This document shows, one piece after another, positions 12,191 to 24,287 of a stretch of 64,000 nucleotides of DNA. The notes under the pieces are model-generated. The model was not told the DNA's origin, made no database searches, and was given only the letters and a program-made list of their open reading frames with translations. Source of the DNA: Carnegiea gigantea (lineage: Eukaryota; Streptophyta; Magnoliopsida; Caryophyllales; Cactaceae); contig JAKOGI010001345.1 in the NCBI GenBank assembly GCA_029747015.1, positions 152,001 to 216,000 on the forward strand, written 5' to 3'. The translations under genes were made by a program, and so were the position numbers. Within the stretch, counting starts at the first letter, position 1, and every line of letters starts with the position of its first letter.

Positions 12191-12540
12191 CCCTTGTTTG
12201 CCTAGTTCTATAGTCTATGATATAATATTGCCTTACACACTACAATTTTTGTTGCATCTTATTTTGATCATAATTTTGCATTTCACATTCATTCAGGATA
12301 ATTCATTTTTCTAGTGAAGCTTTTGAATCTACTTTCCCGCATTAGGTTACAAACAAAATAGCATATATGTGTTTATTTTTACGCATCTCTTGCCCAATCA
12401 ATTTGTATCTTTTGTAATATCTATTGAATTGGAGCATATGGTCTATTATTTAAAAGCTTGATTCATAACTAAAAATTTTTTAAGTTAGCAATTGATTCAT
12501 CTAAGAACACATAAAAATATGTGTTAGTCCTAAAGTCAGG
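12190..12540. repeat. Unclassified repeat, copy 1
   Basis: This segment aligns by eye with about 15060-15210 plus 16058-16200: shared gtgaagcttttgaat, then aaatagcat, then gtcaattgat-like text, then gtcagcaatt.att. In this copy the site of the later microsatellite is only agcatatatgtgttt (12360-12374). Confidence 0.55.
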
Positions 12541-13460
12541 GTTGTGTCACCCTATAAGGGGATGAATAGGGTGACAATGAAAAAACTTTTGCAATAAAGT
12601 AGTAGACAATAAATTAGAGTATATCTTATCAGTAGGAACACAATTGCTCAAAGATTATGAGTTGGACATAAAAGCAAAACAGACAATGTACCCAATATTG
12701 CATCAAAGTTCACTATATCCAAGAAGGTTGTGTCTTTGCAAAAGCTGCACTTAGGATTTCTGCACTTGCATTAACTCTCATGACTTACACTTTGACAGCA
12801 ACGCTCTCAAGCTTGCCATACAATAGGACTCACTCTTAAGTTATAACAATCTTCTCAAGGCCCCTTATGATTAAATTCACCTAAAGTCCATCTTAGGCTA
12901 ACAACACTCACTTATTTATAAACAACTTCTTTCTAACTCTCCTTCCAAGTATTAAAATAGTATCAATATGATTTGATTGCAGTACAATATTTGAGTATAT
13001 GAGACTATCAAAAAAAAATATTGAAGTACAAGAGAACATTTAGAATATGAGGTGAACTAGTTCTTAATTGGTCACCCTTTTCTTCAATAGCTAGGTTTTA
13101 TATTTATAGAGCTTTTGGCTCTTTTTGATCATCAGAAGCATGAATCAGGTGGTAGCTTCATCCTTGCATTCTTCAAAATTTTGCACATTGGTTATGTCTT
13201 TGATCTTCATAGCATCTTGCCAAAAGTGCATAGATAGATCTCATTTTCCTCCAATCGGACTAACAAGCTAAATTGGCTTCATTTGCATAATATTAAATGT
13301 GTTAGCCATTCGAATACATTTTCGTAAAAGCAATGAGAAGACTTTTAACTTTGACAACCTTTTTCCACCTTTTTTGGCCCTAATGTGAACATTAAATGTG
13401 AATGTTGTGTAGAAAATGCTTCTTGGCGTAATTCCTTCTTCCCTAACCATATTTAGCTTA
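12541..13460 (-). mobile_element. LTR-like fragment, minus strand
   Basis: On the minus strand the segment ends CCTATTCATCCCCTTATAGG, resembling the ends of SIRE-like Copia LTRs. It has a TATA-like TTTATAAATAAG near 12920. No primer binding site, partner LTR or coding region is attached. Classification is inferred from motif style. Confidence 0.3.
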
Positions 13461-14310
13461 TCTCATGGTATAAATTCAAACCAAATTACTGTTCAAATAT
13501 TTGGCCAAAAAATAATGTGATAATATAATAAATCAATTTAATTTCAATAAACAAATTCACATATTAAGTTGAATTATTAAAAATAAATGAGTACATATTG
13601 AGTGCAACTTACGATGAATATGTAAGTAGGAAATGTCCTATACTTTCAGATTTTATATAGCAATAATTTCTTCATAATTTTTCATTTGCAGAATATGCAT
13701 TTCTTGTAATTTCTAGACCTAATTATAATTTGATAGAAATATTTTACCTCAATATGATCAGAGTGACTCAAGATCTAGTGACTTTGATGTTTATGGTAGG
13801 TCTGACTTTCAATCTATGTGATCTACCTTAAGTTTGAAGAAACACTGAGTGTCTCTCAGGGTCCTTCAAGTTAGTCAGCTCGAATCCTTCATTGCATGTC
13901 TAAAATAAACTGACTTTGAGTTAATACATGACTTATCTTTTGCTAAGTTTGCATGATCTCTCTTTTAAAGGTGCTTTGGCTAGGTAAACATGATCTTAAG
14001 AAGTTCTCTAAACCTACTATGATTCATGCTTGTCTAATTTATACAAATGAATTTATCTTAAATCAAGGCTCATATAGGGATCAAGTATGCTTAATTGACT
14101 CTAGCAACAAACTCAGGGTGAGAAATTCCATCAAGAAGATGAGAATCTGCATTAGTGTTCTTAGAGACAATGCTTTTAAGTTTTACCTGTTGTTTCTTTT
14201 GTTTCTTCAGCCTTGAAATTCATTTGTTCTCTTACCCCTTTGAATTTCAACAAAGAGTTAGGGATGTAAATTAAACAAAATATTAGACAATGTTAGAAGA
14301 AAAACCACAT
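13461..14310. other. No gene seen
   Basis: AT-rich DNA. An 87-codon frame at 13953-14216 lacks any recognised motif. Confidence 0.4.
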
Positions 14311-14350
14311 AAATGTACCAAATTACAAGCAAATGTACCAAATTACAAGC
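14311..14350. repeat. 20-bp perfect tandem duplication
   Basis: The unit aaatgtaccaaattacaagc occurs twice head to tail at 14311-14330 and 14331-14350. Confidence 0.95.
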
Positions 14351-15059
14351 CATATAAAAAATGAACGCTTAAAATTGTCTTAAAAAACCAATAAATCATA
14401 GGGTTGGGATGGGTAGTAAAATCATATGATGGATGGTGGATTGCTAGAGTTACTACTACTAGTTGGCTGGATTACTTTGATTATGCTATTGTCGCTAGCT
14501 CTAAATTTGGACGAGGTGGCATATTGGAGAATGCACTCCTATGCCTTTGTCTCTTCTTGTTACCTCTCTTCTTCCCTTGTCTTGCTACTTGACCTCTTCC
14601 TCTTTGGCTTCTTTCTCCTTCCTTTCTAAGACCCCCCCCAGTTATCTCCTCTATCACAAGAGTGACATTATCGACTTATTCATCTTCCTTATCTCCCAAA
14701 TCCTAAAACCCCTCATTCGCATTTTTCATAATCAACTTCTTTTTGAGCAGTTGGATGAGGCGAGTCAAGTTATCAATGATGTCTCTATGATTTTTCCTTT
14801 TGAGGTAATTGATTTCACCACTCAAATTTCATTGTGGAGATTGATCTCATCAGCTCCAAATTTAGACTTGCTATTTTTTTAAAGAACATTTTCCTCAACT
14901 GTAAGGATATTTGTTTTGTTGATATGAATATCGACTCGTGGACACTTAAACTCATCAATTTGATAATGTGGAAGTCATTTCCTTCACGTTCTCCATTGCC
15001 ATATTTTTTTCTCTTGGCCCGCTGATCCCCTTTATTTCCTTAGTTTATGAGAAATGTTG
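14351..15059. other. No gene seen; frames without recognised domain
   Basis: Overlapping plus-strand frames up to 113 codons occur at 14404-15025, leucine- and serine-rich because of CT-rich DNA near 14540-14700. They match no family that I recognise, and no splice sites or promoter support them. Confidence 0.35.
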
Positions 15060-15209
15060 CATTATGCACTACTATTTTTATTGTGTGTTATTCAGTACTA
15101 TTTTTTCTTACATCTTATTTGGATAAGTTTAGTTTTGAACTTTCATTTGGGATGATTTATCTTTATTGTGAAGCTTTTGAATTTGTTTCTAAAGATACAA
15201 GTGAAATAG

Positions 15210-15211
<2 letters not shown>
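15060..15211. repeat. Unclassified repeat, copy 2, left part
   Basis: Aligns by eye with about 12235-12363 (for example gtgaagcttttgaat at 15169). It is cut by the microsatellite at 15212 and resumes at 16058. Confidence 0.55.
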
Positions 15212-15260
<49 letters not shown>

Positions 15261-15326
15261 GTATATATGTGTGCGTGTATATATATACACACACATATAT
15301 ATATATATATACACACACATATATAC

Positions 15327-15378
<52 letters not shown>

Positions 15379-15389
15379 TGTGTATATAT

Positions 15390-15455
<66 letters not shown>

Positions 15456-15578
15456 CATATTATATATATATATATACATATATATGCGTGTGTGTGTATA
15501 TATATGTATATAAATATATATATATATGTATATATACAATACACACACACACACATATATATTTGTGTATATATATAT

Positions 15579-15639
<61 letters not shown>

Positions 15640-15678
15640 ATATATACACACACACCACACGTATATACACAAACATAC

Positions 15679-15711
<33 letters not shown>

Positions 15712-15788
15712 TACACACATATATACATATATACATATGTGTGTGTGTGTGTGGTGTGTGTTGTGTGTGGTGTGTTGTCACACCAACA

Positions 15789-15819
<31 letters not shown>

Positions 15820-15826
15820 TAATATA

Positions 15827-15875
<49 letters not shown>

Positions 15876-15892
15876 ATATATAATTATATATA

Positions 15893-15979
<87 letters not shown>

Positions 15980-16057
15980 TAGATATGTGTGTGTGTGTGT
16001 GTGTGTACACACACACATGCACACACATACACACACGCACACACACACATATATATT
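15212..16057. repeat. Compound AC/TA/GT microsatellite, 846 bp
   Basis: The block consists of alternating AC, TA and GT runs with few interruptions. Because every run is purine-pyrimidine alternating, both strands stay open in several frames and give long artificial frames of Tyr, Ile, Cys, Val, Thr and His (up to 209 codons). Inverted arms such as gtgtgtggtgtgttg and caacacacacaccacac meet near 15780. Such DNA can adopt Z-form or cruciform structures and is length-unstable. Confidence 0.97.
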
Positions 16058-16640
16058 GATTTTTACACATGTCTTCCCTAATTAGATATCTAAATTATAT
16101 CTTTTTCATTGTCAATTGATATAAAATGTATTATCTGTCATTTGAAAGTTTCACTCATAAGTGTAATTCTTTTGAGTCAGCAATTAATTAGTCCAAGACT
16201 AAGGCGAAAATAAGCTCATAATCTTATTCGGGCATTAAACTCTCTCAATTTTCGAAAATATTAAATCTTTGTTGTTCTTTAGCCATTATTATATGGACTT
16301 CTCAAGGTATTTTATGTGAATTTGGTTCAGAATTTTAAAGATTTTGATTGCCATCATATATTTTATTTTGAAAGGGTCTTCAGTGTCATCATCGAATTGT
16401 TTTAAAAGAAGAGCAATTTTTTTACTTGTTTATAGTACCCAAAACTTTGGTTAAGTACCTATTGCAATCACTTGTTGTAGAACTTTGATAGAAGTACACA
16501 CAAGTGCTTTTTGTCTTCAAATAATGCTTCACTGGGGATTTTGAATCTCTATAATGCTGATTTGCTAGTGAAGCTAATAACTAGGTAAGTGGCAAAAAAT
16601 GAAAAAATTGAAGTGAAACTCTGAGTAGGGTCTTTTTCTT
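16058..16640. repeat. Unclassified repeat, copy 2, right part, and spacer
   Basis: The first 150 bases continue the repeat shared with 12375-12540. The rest to 16640 is AT-rich and unrecognised. Confidence 0.45.
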
Positions 16641-16739
16641 TTTCTTTTTAATTTGCGACATGTGAAAAATGTCATTAGTAATAACTTATCTGTGTTTTTT
16701 CTTCAAATTATAACAATTGATCAAATGCAAAATCTCACT

Positions 16740-17380
16740 TTATTCTCTCTCTCTTTTTTGGGTACCCACTTTACTAATAGGTCTTCTAATGTCTTATTGA
16801 AAAGGTCCTCTGTCATTTATACTTGCTTCCCCATATCACCTGCAGACTAGTGGCCAAGTAGAAGTATCTAATAGGCAGATTAAGTAGATTCTAGAAAAGA
16901 TTGTGAGCAGAAATAGAAAAGACTGGGCTGATAAACTTATAGATGCTATATGGGTTTATAGCACAGCTTTCAAGACTCCCTCAGGTATGTCACCTTATAT
17001 GGTTATCTATCGTCAGCATTGTCATTTTCCTATTAAGATTAAGCATAGAGCTTGTTAGGCTATCATTGTCATTTTCCTATTGAGATTAAGCATAGAGCTT
17101 GTTGGGCTATCAAGATATTTAACTATAACTTGACTAAGGCTAGTGACGAGATAAGATAGCAACTGAGTGAGCTAGAATAGATTAGAGTTAAAGCATATGA
17201 GAATGCTAGATGTTACAAGGAGAGGAATAAGTTGTTTAATGATAGACATATTCCTAGGAAAGAGTTTGCCCCAGGAATGAAAGTGCTCTTATATAATTCA
17301 CAACTCCATCTTTTTCAAGGGAAATTGAGGTCCCAATGGACGAGTCCCTATGTTATTTCTTATGTTTTTCACTATAAGGA
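16740..17380 (+). pseudogene. Ty3/Gypsy (Athila/Tat-like) integrase fragment
   Basis: The plus strand reads GTHFTNRSSNVLLKRSS, then the QTSGQVEVSNRQIK block, ILEKIVSRNRKDWADKLIDA, and AFKTPSGMSPYMVIY, the catalytic-core and C-terminal pattern of Athila/Tat integrases. It continues to FAPGMKVLLYNSQLHLFQGK and stops near VFHY, just where LTR sequence of the opposite orientation begins. A 47-bp tandem duplication (17017-17110) and several stops kill the frame. Reverse transcriptase and gag of this copy are absent. It is closely similar to the integrase at 28150-28700. Confidence 0.85.
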
Positions 17381-17843
17381 GAGAAGGAAGAGAGGTGCTG
17401 ATGTCTGGATTCGCTCACTGGGCTTGACAAAGAATAGGGCCCAATGTAGAGGAGAAGACAGGCACTGAGAGCATACTGGACTACTCTGGTGTAGGCTGCA
17501 GATGGACAAATAAGAGGAAGAAAAAGAGAGCTGACGGGGGTTTGCCTATTGGGTAAGCGAAGTAGTTCATTGGGTCATGCCGAACAAGCTCACTCAGTTG
17601 GGAAGAGAAGAAGTGAGTGAGAGATAAAGGAGTTGGGTTGGGCATTAGGTGCGCTAGGAGTTACGAGACCAAGCCCAGCGAAGGAAGAAGGCACTGGGCC
17701 AGGCTTGGTCTTTCTTTCTGTTTTCTACTTTTTTTCCTGAAATTTGTGCAATAATTGCATTATTTACTCATAAAAATATATATACAAACACTAACAAGTA
17801 AGTAAAATACAGGGTAAAATTACACATACAATATGAAGTATGA
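17381..17843 (-). mobile_element. LTR-X, left (3') LTR of the minus-strand Gypsy element
   Basis: Reading the minus strand, the LTR starts next to a polypurine tract at 17843. Its first 175 bases match 26859-26681: both have atgtgtaat.ttaccct, then aataatgca, and ccaagcctggcccagtgcct. The far boundary is set only by the end of the integrase fragment at about 17380. Confidence 0.6.
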
Positions 17844-17857
17844 ACTCCCCCACAATA
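17844..17857 (-). other. Polypurine tract of the minus-strand Gypsy element
   Basis: On the minus strand the sequence TTGTGGGGGAGT ends directly at the LTR, preceded by TTGCTCGAGGACTAGCAAAG. This wording (gaggacaagcaa, then gtgtgggggag) is typical of the 3' end of Tat/Athila internal regions. Confidence 0.75.
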
Positions 17858-17902
17858 AAACTTTGCTAGTCCTCGAGCAAATAATAACAATAATGCATAC
17901 AT

Positions 17903-18216
17903 TCAACTAGATGTGGCAAATGGTTCATTCGGTCTGAGTACAGGTCAGGTTAAGTTCAGGTCGGATCATATTTCAGGTTAAGTGATATTTCAGGTCGGTT
18001 CAGTTTGGGTCGGGTGAATTTTAATTCGAATCAATTTCGGGCCAATCAATTTTTGGTGCAATGCCCTTGTCATGCAAAAACAAGCAACTTTGTAGAAAAT
18101 TTCGAGCCAAGCATGGCTCGGTTTATGTCAATTCGGATCGGATTTTAGGTCCACTTTTGGGTGAGTATATTTCGACTGTCGGGTCGGGTATGAGTCCGGG
18201 TTGTTCAGTTCAACTC
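17903..18216. mobile_element. GGTCGGGT-rich insertion, possible hAT-type MITE
   Basis: The segment opens with gatgtggcaaatggttc and is full of ggtcagg, ggtcggatc and ggtcgggt steps, as in some plant hAT non-autonomous elements. It is bracketed by ttcaacta (17902-17909) and ttcaactc (18209-18216), a candidate 8-bp target duplication with one mismatch. Terminal inverted repeats are not convincing. Confidence 0.35.
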
Positions 18217-19500
18217 ACTAAGTGGAACAAGATTAGGTAATAAAGTCAAATAGTCCAATTTTATGCATATCCCATATAAGTCATATAAATCAATTTAGTA
18301 CTAACCCATAACTCATTATCAAACATTTTCAATTTCAATTAAGTCAACAAGCCAAGACTTAAGCAAATTATGCACACAATAAAACCATGTAACAAACCAT
18401 AAGCACAAAACTTCACCCTATATAACAAAAATCACAATAATATCTTTCAAATCAAGTCCCAATGGCAAATTAATTTATTAACTTCTTTTAAATTTTTTTT
18501 TGAACTTTTTAAAAAGTTACTTGATTCTATATGTTTTCTTGAGTGGATAAAGATATGAATAGAGATAATACTGAGAAAAGCACTTAGTACATATTCAGGC
18601 AATTAAAGATATAGATAGAGATAGGACTTGAACATTGATACCAGAATTAGAATTTAATTAATTCCATTTATTTTATTTATTGTTTGAAAGTTAATGAGAC
18701 ACTCAATACTTGTTAAATACTCATAATGACATTGAAAATGGTGTTCCATCTCAAACTCAAAATTGGTTACATAATTGCATTAGCACAGTAAAGATTTTTG
18801 GCCTTTAACTAGTTCAAACTAGAAATAATCTCGAAGGGGCATAGGTCATGTGAGTCAAATGCACATAACAAGAGGAGAACATGCATAATTAGAACACTCC
18901 AACTCTGCCCAAATCAAATCCACCCAAGGATTTTAAAGTTCAATTTTCCTTAAAATTTTCAATTCACCTTCCCTGCATGCCTAAACCTTATATTGTCCTC
19001 AATGTAAAAGAAAATAATAAATAGAGAAATGTAGAAAAGAGCAATATAACCTGACGACACAAGGAAAACATTTGCACATAAGTCCAACAATCTAACTCCG
19101 AAAGTACTTTTAAAACCACCGCTAACCGTAATAGCCAAAAACTAAGTAAAGCATCAGGCTCTAAAAGACAAGCACACCTTGAACAAAAAGAAAAAACAAT
19201 CAAAAGACCCAAAACTCACTTAAAAGGATTGGGTTGTCTCATAACAAGCACTAAGTTTTATATCTTTAGTCAAATAAGGTCTCATCCACTAATCATAGTA
19301 AACAGGGTTTACCAGATTGATGGACTGAGGCTTAGTCTCATTACTTACAATAGGTTCCAAATGTTGACCATTAATAGTAAGAACTCAACCATCTTGAGGA
19401 TCCAAAATTTGGATCACCCGAGAGGAAACACTTGCTGGACAACAAAAGGACCATCCCATCTATATCTCAACTTACCAAGAAACAACTTAAGCTTAAAATT
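18217..19500 (-). mobile_element. 3' non-coding region of the minus-strand Gypsy element
   Basis: Long spacer between the end of pol and the polypurine tract, as usual for Athila/Tat elements. The stretch near 19225 (minus strand: TATGAGACAACCCAATCC) resembles the conserved gggaggcaaccca motif that follows pol in these elements. No extra gene was recognised. Confidence 0.55.
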
Positions 19501-19539
19501 AAAAAGCCAAACCCTCTAATTAAGTTTAAAAGATTTACA

Positions 19540-20345
19540 GGAAATCATTTTATGATGAAAAGCTTTGGTTTTAGCAATATAAATCTTAGGATTCTCATAG
19601 GCTTCATGACGCAATTCATCCAATTCATTCAATTGAAGCCTATGGTTAGAACCCCCTTGTTTCATATCAAAATTGAAAATTTTAACTACCCAAAAAGCAC
19701 GGCGTTCTAATTCAACTCGCAAGTGACAAGCCTCATCGAAAAGAAGTCTGTAAGGCGACATCCCTATGGCAGTCTTATAAGCAGTACGATAGGCCTATAG
19801 AGTATCATACAATCTCAAAAACCAGTCTTTTCTATCAATTCGAACAATTTTCTCAAGTATAAACTTGATCTCATGATTAGACACCTCAACTTGACTAATA
19901 GTCCGAGGATGATAGGGGGTAGCTACTTTGTAAGTCACAAAATATTTTCTAAGCCAAGCCTCAAAAGACTGATGACAAAAGTGATTATTTCCATCACTAA
20001 TAAGAGCTCTAGGGTCCCACATCGATAAAAAATGTACTCTTTCATAAATTTGACCACAACCTTGTAGTCATTGGTCCTAGTAGCTTGAGCTTCCACCTAC
20101 TTTGACACATAATCTACAACAACTAATATGTACACAAAGCCAAAAGTTGGGGAAAAAGGACCCATTAAATCAATGTCCCACACATCATATATCTCAACAA
20201 TCAGAATAAAGGAATGGGACATCATATCATGACATAATAGGGCACCCGTACGTTGACAACGCTTACAAGCAAGACAAAAATTGTGAGCATCATGAAACAA
20301 AGTAGGCCAAAAGAACCCACTTTGCAGGACTTTAGCAGCTATCAT
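19540..20345 (-). pseudogene. Gypsy integrase, minus strand
   Basis: The zinc-binding part reads HDAHNFCLACKRCQRTG (about 20300-20250, HHCC type). The core follows with DVWDIDLMGPF (first catalytic Asp) and ALISDGNNHFCHQSFEAWLR (second Asp), then ATPYHPRTISQVEVSNHEIK with the catalytic Glu in QVEVSN, and [20 protein letters not shown] further on. Stops and frame changes separate blocks at about 20096, 20022 and 19761. This is pol of the element whose gag lies at 24285. Confidence 0.85.
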
Positions 20346-20599
20346 ATGGCCTCTAAAATGACCACCATAATCATAAGAGTGACAAAGGTCAGAATACTAT
20401 GAATTTCACTCTCAGAGACACATGTTGCACATTTACACACCATGTGGTCAAGATAATGTTTCAAAAGACAAGGGTCTTCCAAATAGTAATGCCTTACTTG
20501 TGAGAAGAACCTATCTTTCTCTTATTTGGACCAATAAGGAGGAATCTTTCTAGTGGCAAGATAATTCACAATGTGAGCAAACCAAGGGAGAGGGACGTA

Positions 20600-22080
20600 T
20601 GACACAGCCACCAATTGCTCTTCAAGAAAATGGTCAGAAAATCCAACTAAGTCATCAATATACTTAGTAAACATTCAAGACGAGTGGTCTACAACTGAAT
20701 TTTTAGACTCATTCCTATCTTTTATCTCAATATCAAACTCTTGGAGCAACAAAATCCACCTAATGAATATTGGCTTGGTCATTCTTGGCCAATAAATGTT
20801 TCAATGCAGCATGATCAATAAGTACAATCACTTTTGAACACAGAAGGTATGGAAGAAATTTATCAAGTGCAAACACTAGCAAACACTACAACTAGCAACT
20901 CTTTTTCAGTAGTTGAATAATTCTTTTGAGCATCAGTTAGAGTTCTACCAATATAGTAAATAACATGAGGCATTCTATTCACCCTTTAACCTAAAACAAA
21001 CCCAATAGCAAAATCAGATGCATCACACATAACCTCAAAAAGAAGAGAAAAATCAAGGGGCTGCACAATCGGGGTCGACACTAACAAAGATCGAAACTTT
21101 TCAAAAGCTTTCACACAAGACTCATCAAATATAAAAGGAGCATCTTTAGTAAGGAGATTAGTAAGCGCCTGACCACTTTGCTAAAATCCTTAATAAATCT
21201 CCTATCAAAACTAGCATGACCAAGGAATGATCTAACTTGCCTCACAGAAGTAGGCATAGGCAGATTAGAAATCAAAACAACCTTGGCTTTATTAACCTCA
21301 ATTCCCTTCTTAGACACTTTATGGCCCAACACTATCCCATCTTGGACCATGAAATGATTCTTTTTCTAACTCAAGACAAGATTCGCTTCTTTACATCTTT
21401 TCAAAAAAGTGGACAAATTAGTAAGACACATATCAAAGAAAAAACTAAAAATAGAGAAATCATTCATAAGCACCTCTATGAAATTATCAATATAGTTAAA
21501 AAAAATATAACCATCATGCATCTTTGGAATGTGGAATATGCATTACACAACCCAAAGGACATCATTATATAGGCAAATGTACCCGGTGTGCATGTAAACG
21601 TCATTTTCTCTTGGTCCTCAGGATAGATAGGTATTTGGTTGTAACCAGAATACCCATCTAAAAAACAGTAGAAACTTTGTTCAGTTAATTTTTTTCCAAA
21701 ACTTGATCAATGAATTGGGGAGGGGGGAATGGCCCTTTCTAGTGACAGAATTTAGCTTTCTACAATTAATACACACCCTCCATCCCGTGGTGTGTCTAGT
21801 GGGAATTAGTTCACCTTCATTCTCAACCATAATTATCTAGATTTCTTAGGGACGGCTTGAACTAGATTAACCTATTGACTATCAAAAATAGGATATATAA
21901 TGCATGCATCTAAAAGTTTCACTACCTCTTTTTAGACAATGTCTTTCATATGAGTGTTCAGTTTACATTGGATTTGCTAAACAGGTTTGGCATCATCCTC
22001 TAGGTGAATTCTACACATGCAAAAAGTTGGACTAATCTCTTTCAAATTAGCAAACAACCACCTAGTGGCACTCTTAAGTA
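20600..22080 (-). pseudogene. Gypsy reverse transcriptase and RNase H, minus strand
   Basis: Blocks match Athila/Tat pol: INCRKLNSVTRKGH, FLDGYSGYNQIPIYPEDQEK (about 21680-21610), FIEVLMNDFSIF (about 21490-21455), GIVLGHKVSKKGIEVNKAK, and VRSFLGHASFDRRFIKDFS (about 21250-21190). RNase H starts near FEVMCDASDFAIG (about 21040). The catalytic YxDD box is LMND, with the first Asp changed to Asn, and several stops are present, so it is inactive. Confidence 0.85.
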
Positions 22081-22399
22081 CAAACAAAATGTGAATCACT
22101 CTTTCTCTTAATCACGAGACAAAAGAGAAGACATAATGATAACTAGGGTCTCTTTAGGACCTAGAAACACATAATTGAATGAATCTAAGGGAGATTTTAA
22201 CTCAAGGTTAGCTGCGAAGACAATAGAATATGGCATATGAGAGCTTGCCAAAGGTGGGAGACGTCCATAAGTGGACACCCAAGAGGAAGATGTAAGAATC
22301 CTTTATCAATTTGAACCAATACATCATCAATCCACCCCCTAGGAATCCTCACTGACTTATCAACAAGCTGAAGGTTATAGTTCAAGGGGTTTTAGTTGA

Positions 22400-22560
22400 C
22401 CCAATCCCAACTCTAAGGAAACTAAATACAGTATCAAATTAACACTAGAATCGAAATCCAAGAATGCCCTTTTAATTTTGTGATTACCAATATAACATTA
22501 AATAGAAGTAACACCAGGATCTTTAACCTTAGGTGGAGTGTCAAATTTCAGAATGGAGCT
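22400..22560 (-). pseudogene. Gypsy aspartic protease remnant
   Basis: The minus strand gives PPKVKDPGVTSI, then a stop, CYIGNHKIKRAFLDFDSSVN and LILYLVSLELG. This corresponds to the retropepsin block IG...ALLDLGASVNLMPYS of Athila/Tat elements. The DLGAS-type active site is altered to DFDSS. Confidence 0.65.
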
Positions 22561-22799
22561 CACGTTTTCACTTAGAAGAACCTTTTTGGACTTGTCATCT
22601 TTAGATTTTCTTTTAAAAGTGTACATTTTCTTAAGAAACTTAGCATAAGTAGGGATCTATCTAATCACTTCCAAAAGAAGAAGATTAACCTTAGCTTGCT
22701 CAAAGATCTTCAAAATGTCATCTCTTTGCTTATCTTTTTTGGAAGGGAATGGTGCATCCAAAGCTTAAAGGCAAGGGACCTTTGGCTTATATATGACAG

Positions 22800-24287
22800 T
22801 GGGCTCGAACACAACATGGGAAGGGGATAGGTCATCTTATTTCTTAATCTCGAGGGCGTTCTCAGTGGTCTTCTTTTCTATTTATCATGTTTCTTTCACT
22901 CACCTTGTTATTTACTTCTTTGCCATTTCTAGGAACTATTACAGCTTTCAATTATTCAAATTGTTGGCCTTAAGGGTTCTGTATGGGATGACTTAGTTTT
23001 TCTTTTTTACCTATAGTTATGGCTAGTTGCCTAAGTTGGATTTCTAATTTAGCTATAGATTGTGAGTGAGAGTCAACAATATGTATTTTAGACTCAATTA
23101 ATTGGACCTTAGAGTAAACATTTTGCACTACCAAGAGCATAAATTACCTTGTCTATGTTAGATCTTCGATATAGAGCTTGATGATAATGAGGAGGAACAT
23201 ATCTTTGGTTTTGGAAACTAAGAGGGGTAGGTCTACTAGGCTAGGCTTGAGGATTCTCAACATTTCAAGACCTCCATGAAAAGTTACGATAATTCCTCCA
23301 ACCATAATTGTTAGTGTTAAAACAAGGATTATTAGATGGAGAAATCCTTAGACAGCATTCACTTGCTTAGTCTCACAGTCAAACTTACCAACACAAGGAC
23401 AATTAACAAAAGCATACATGGGACTTGCACAAATCGAACACATATCTTGCATAGAGGGGCAATTAGACACTTTGCTCATCCATAACAAGTTATCAAATTT
23501 CTTAGTTAAAGTATCAACTTTACTAGAAAGGTCAACTGAGTGTGAAACCTCATAAATCTCCCTTTACTTCCCAATTGCCTGGGTAGATTAGAATGTGAGG
23601 ACGTAGCATGCAAATATGAATGTTTACTTAAATGTTCAAATAATTCACAAGCTTCTTGAGGAGTCTTACAAAAAAAATTGCCACCACAAGGTGCATCAGT
23701 CATCTGCCTATTTTGCTCTTCTAAGTAAGAATGAAAACTCTAAATAAGTTGCCACATAGGGGTCTCATGATGAGGACAACTTCACAATAACTCTTCGCAA
23801 TTGTTCATTTTTATTTTGTAAAAACGTGGTTATAGCACATCTTAAGGTAGTTAATTTACCAATAGAGAAAATTTTTTTCAAGAATTCCTTTTGTATTTGA
23901 TCCCAAGTGGTAATATTGTCTCAATATCCAGTCAAGTTTTAGCTTTATCTTTCAAAGAGAAAGAAAAAAGACGTAAACAAAGAGCATCACTAGAGACATT
24001 ATTTAAGAAGACAATAGAACATATCTCTAAAAATGCATCGACATGCTTGAAAGGATTTTCAGACTCTAACCCATACAAGAACAGAATCATTTGGATGAGA
24101 AAATGTTTAATCTCAAATGGCCCCGTAGCAACGGGCATACAGCTACTCGTAGGTGAATCATAAGTGGCGGGCATAAAATACTTCTTAAGTTGCTTAGGTG
24201 GGGTTTGTTCTTCAACCATATTTTTCTTATATTCATGTTTCTTAGCTCTTATTCTACTAAGAGAATGTTCAATTTCAAGATTATATT
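22800..24287 (-). pseudogene. Gypsy gag, minus strand
   Basis: The N-terminal frame reads IRAKKHEYKKNMVEEQTPPK, then KKYFMPATYDSPTSSCMPVA, FLEICSIVFLNNVSSDALCL and RLFSFSLKDKAKT (24285-23932), the retrotransposon gag core of Athila/Tat elements. A second block at 23703-23506 (GGNFFCKTPQEACELFEHLS) and a Pro/Asn-rich tail near 23300-23160 follow. Stops and frameshifts separate them. The upstream end abuts a foreign LTR at 24288 without a primer binding site. Confidence 0.85.

Noticed and set aside
11958..12314. 118-codon frame
   Set aside because: Overlaps the repeat at 12190-12540, no known domain, no splice evidence.
15047..16070. Long open frames on both strands (up to 209 codons, Tyr/Ile/Cys/Val/His rich)
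   Set aside because: They are translations of the AC/TA/GT microsatellite, which has no stop codon in several frames. Not genes.
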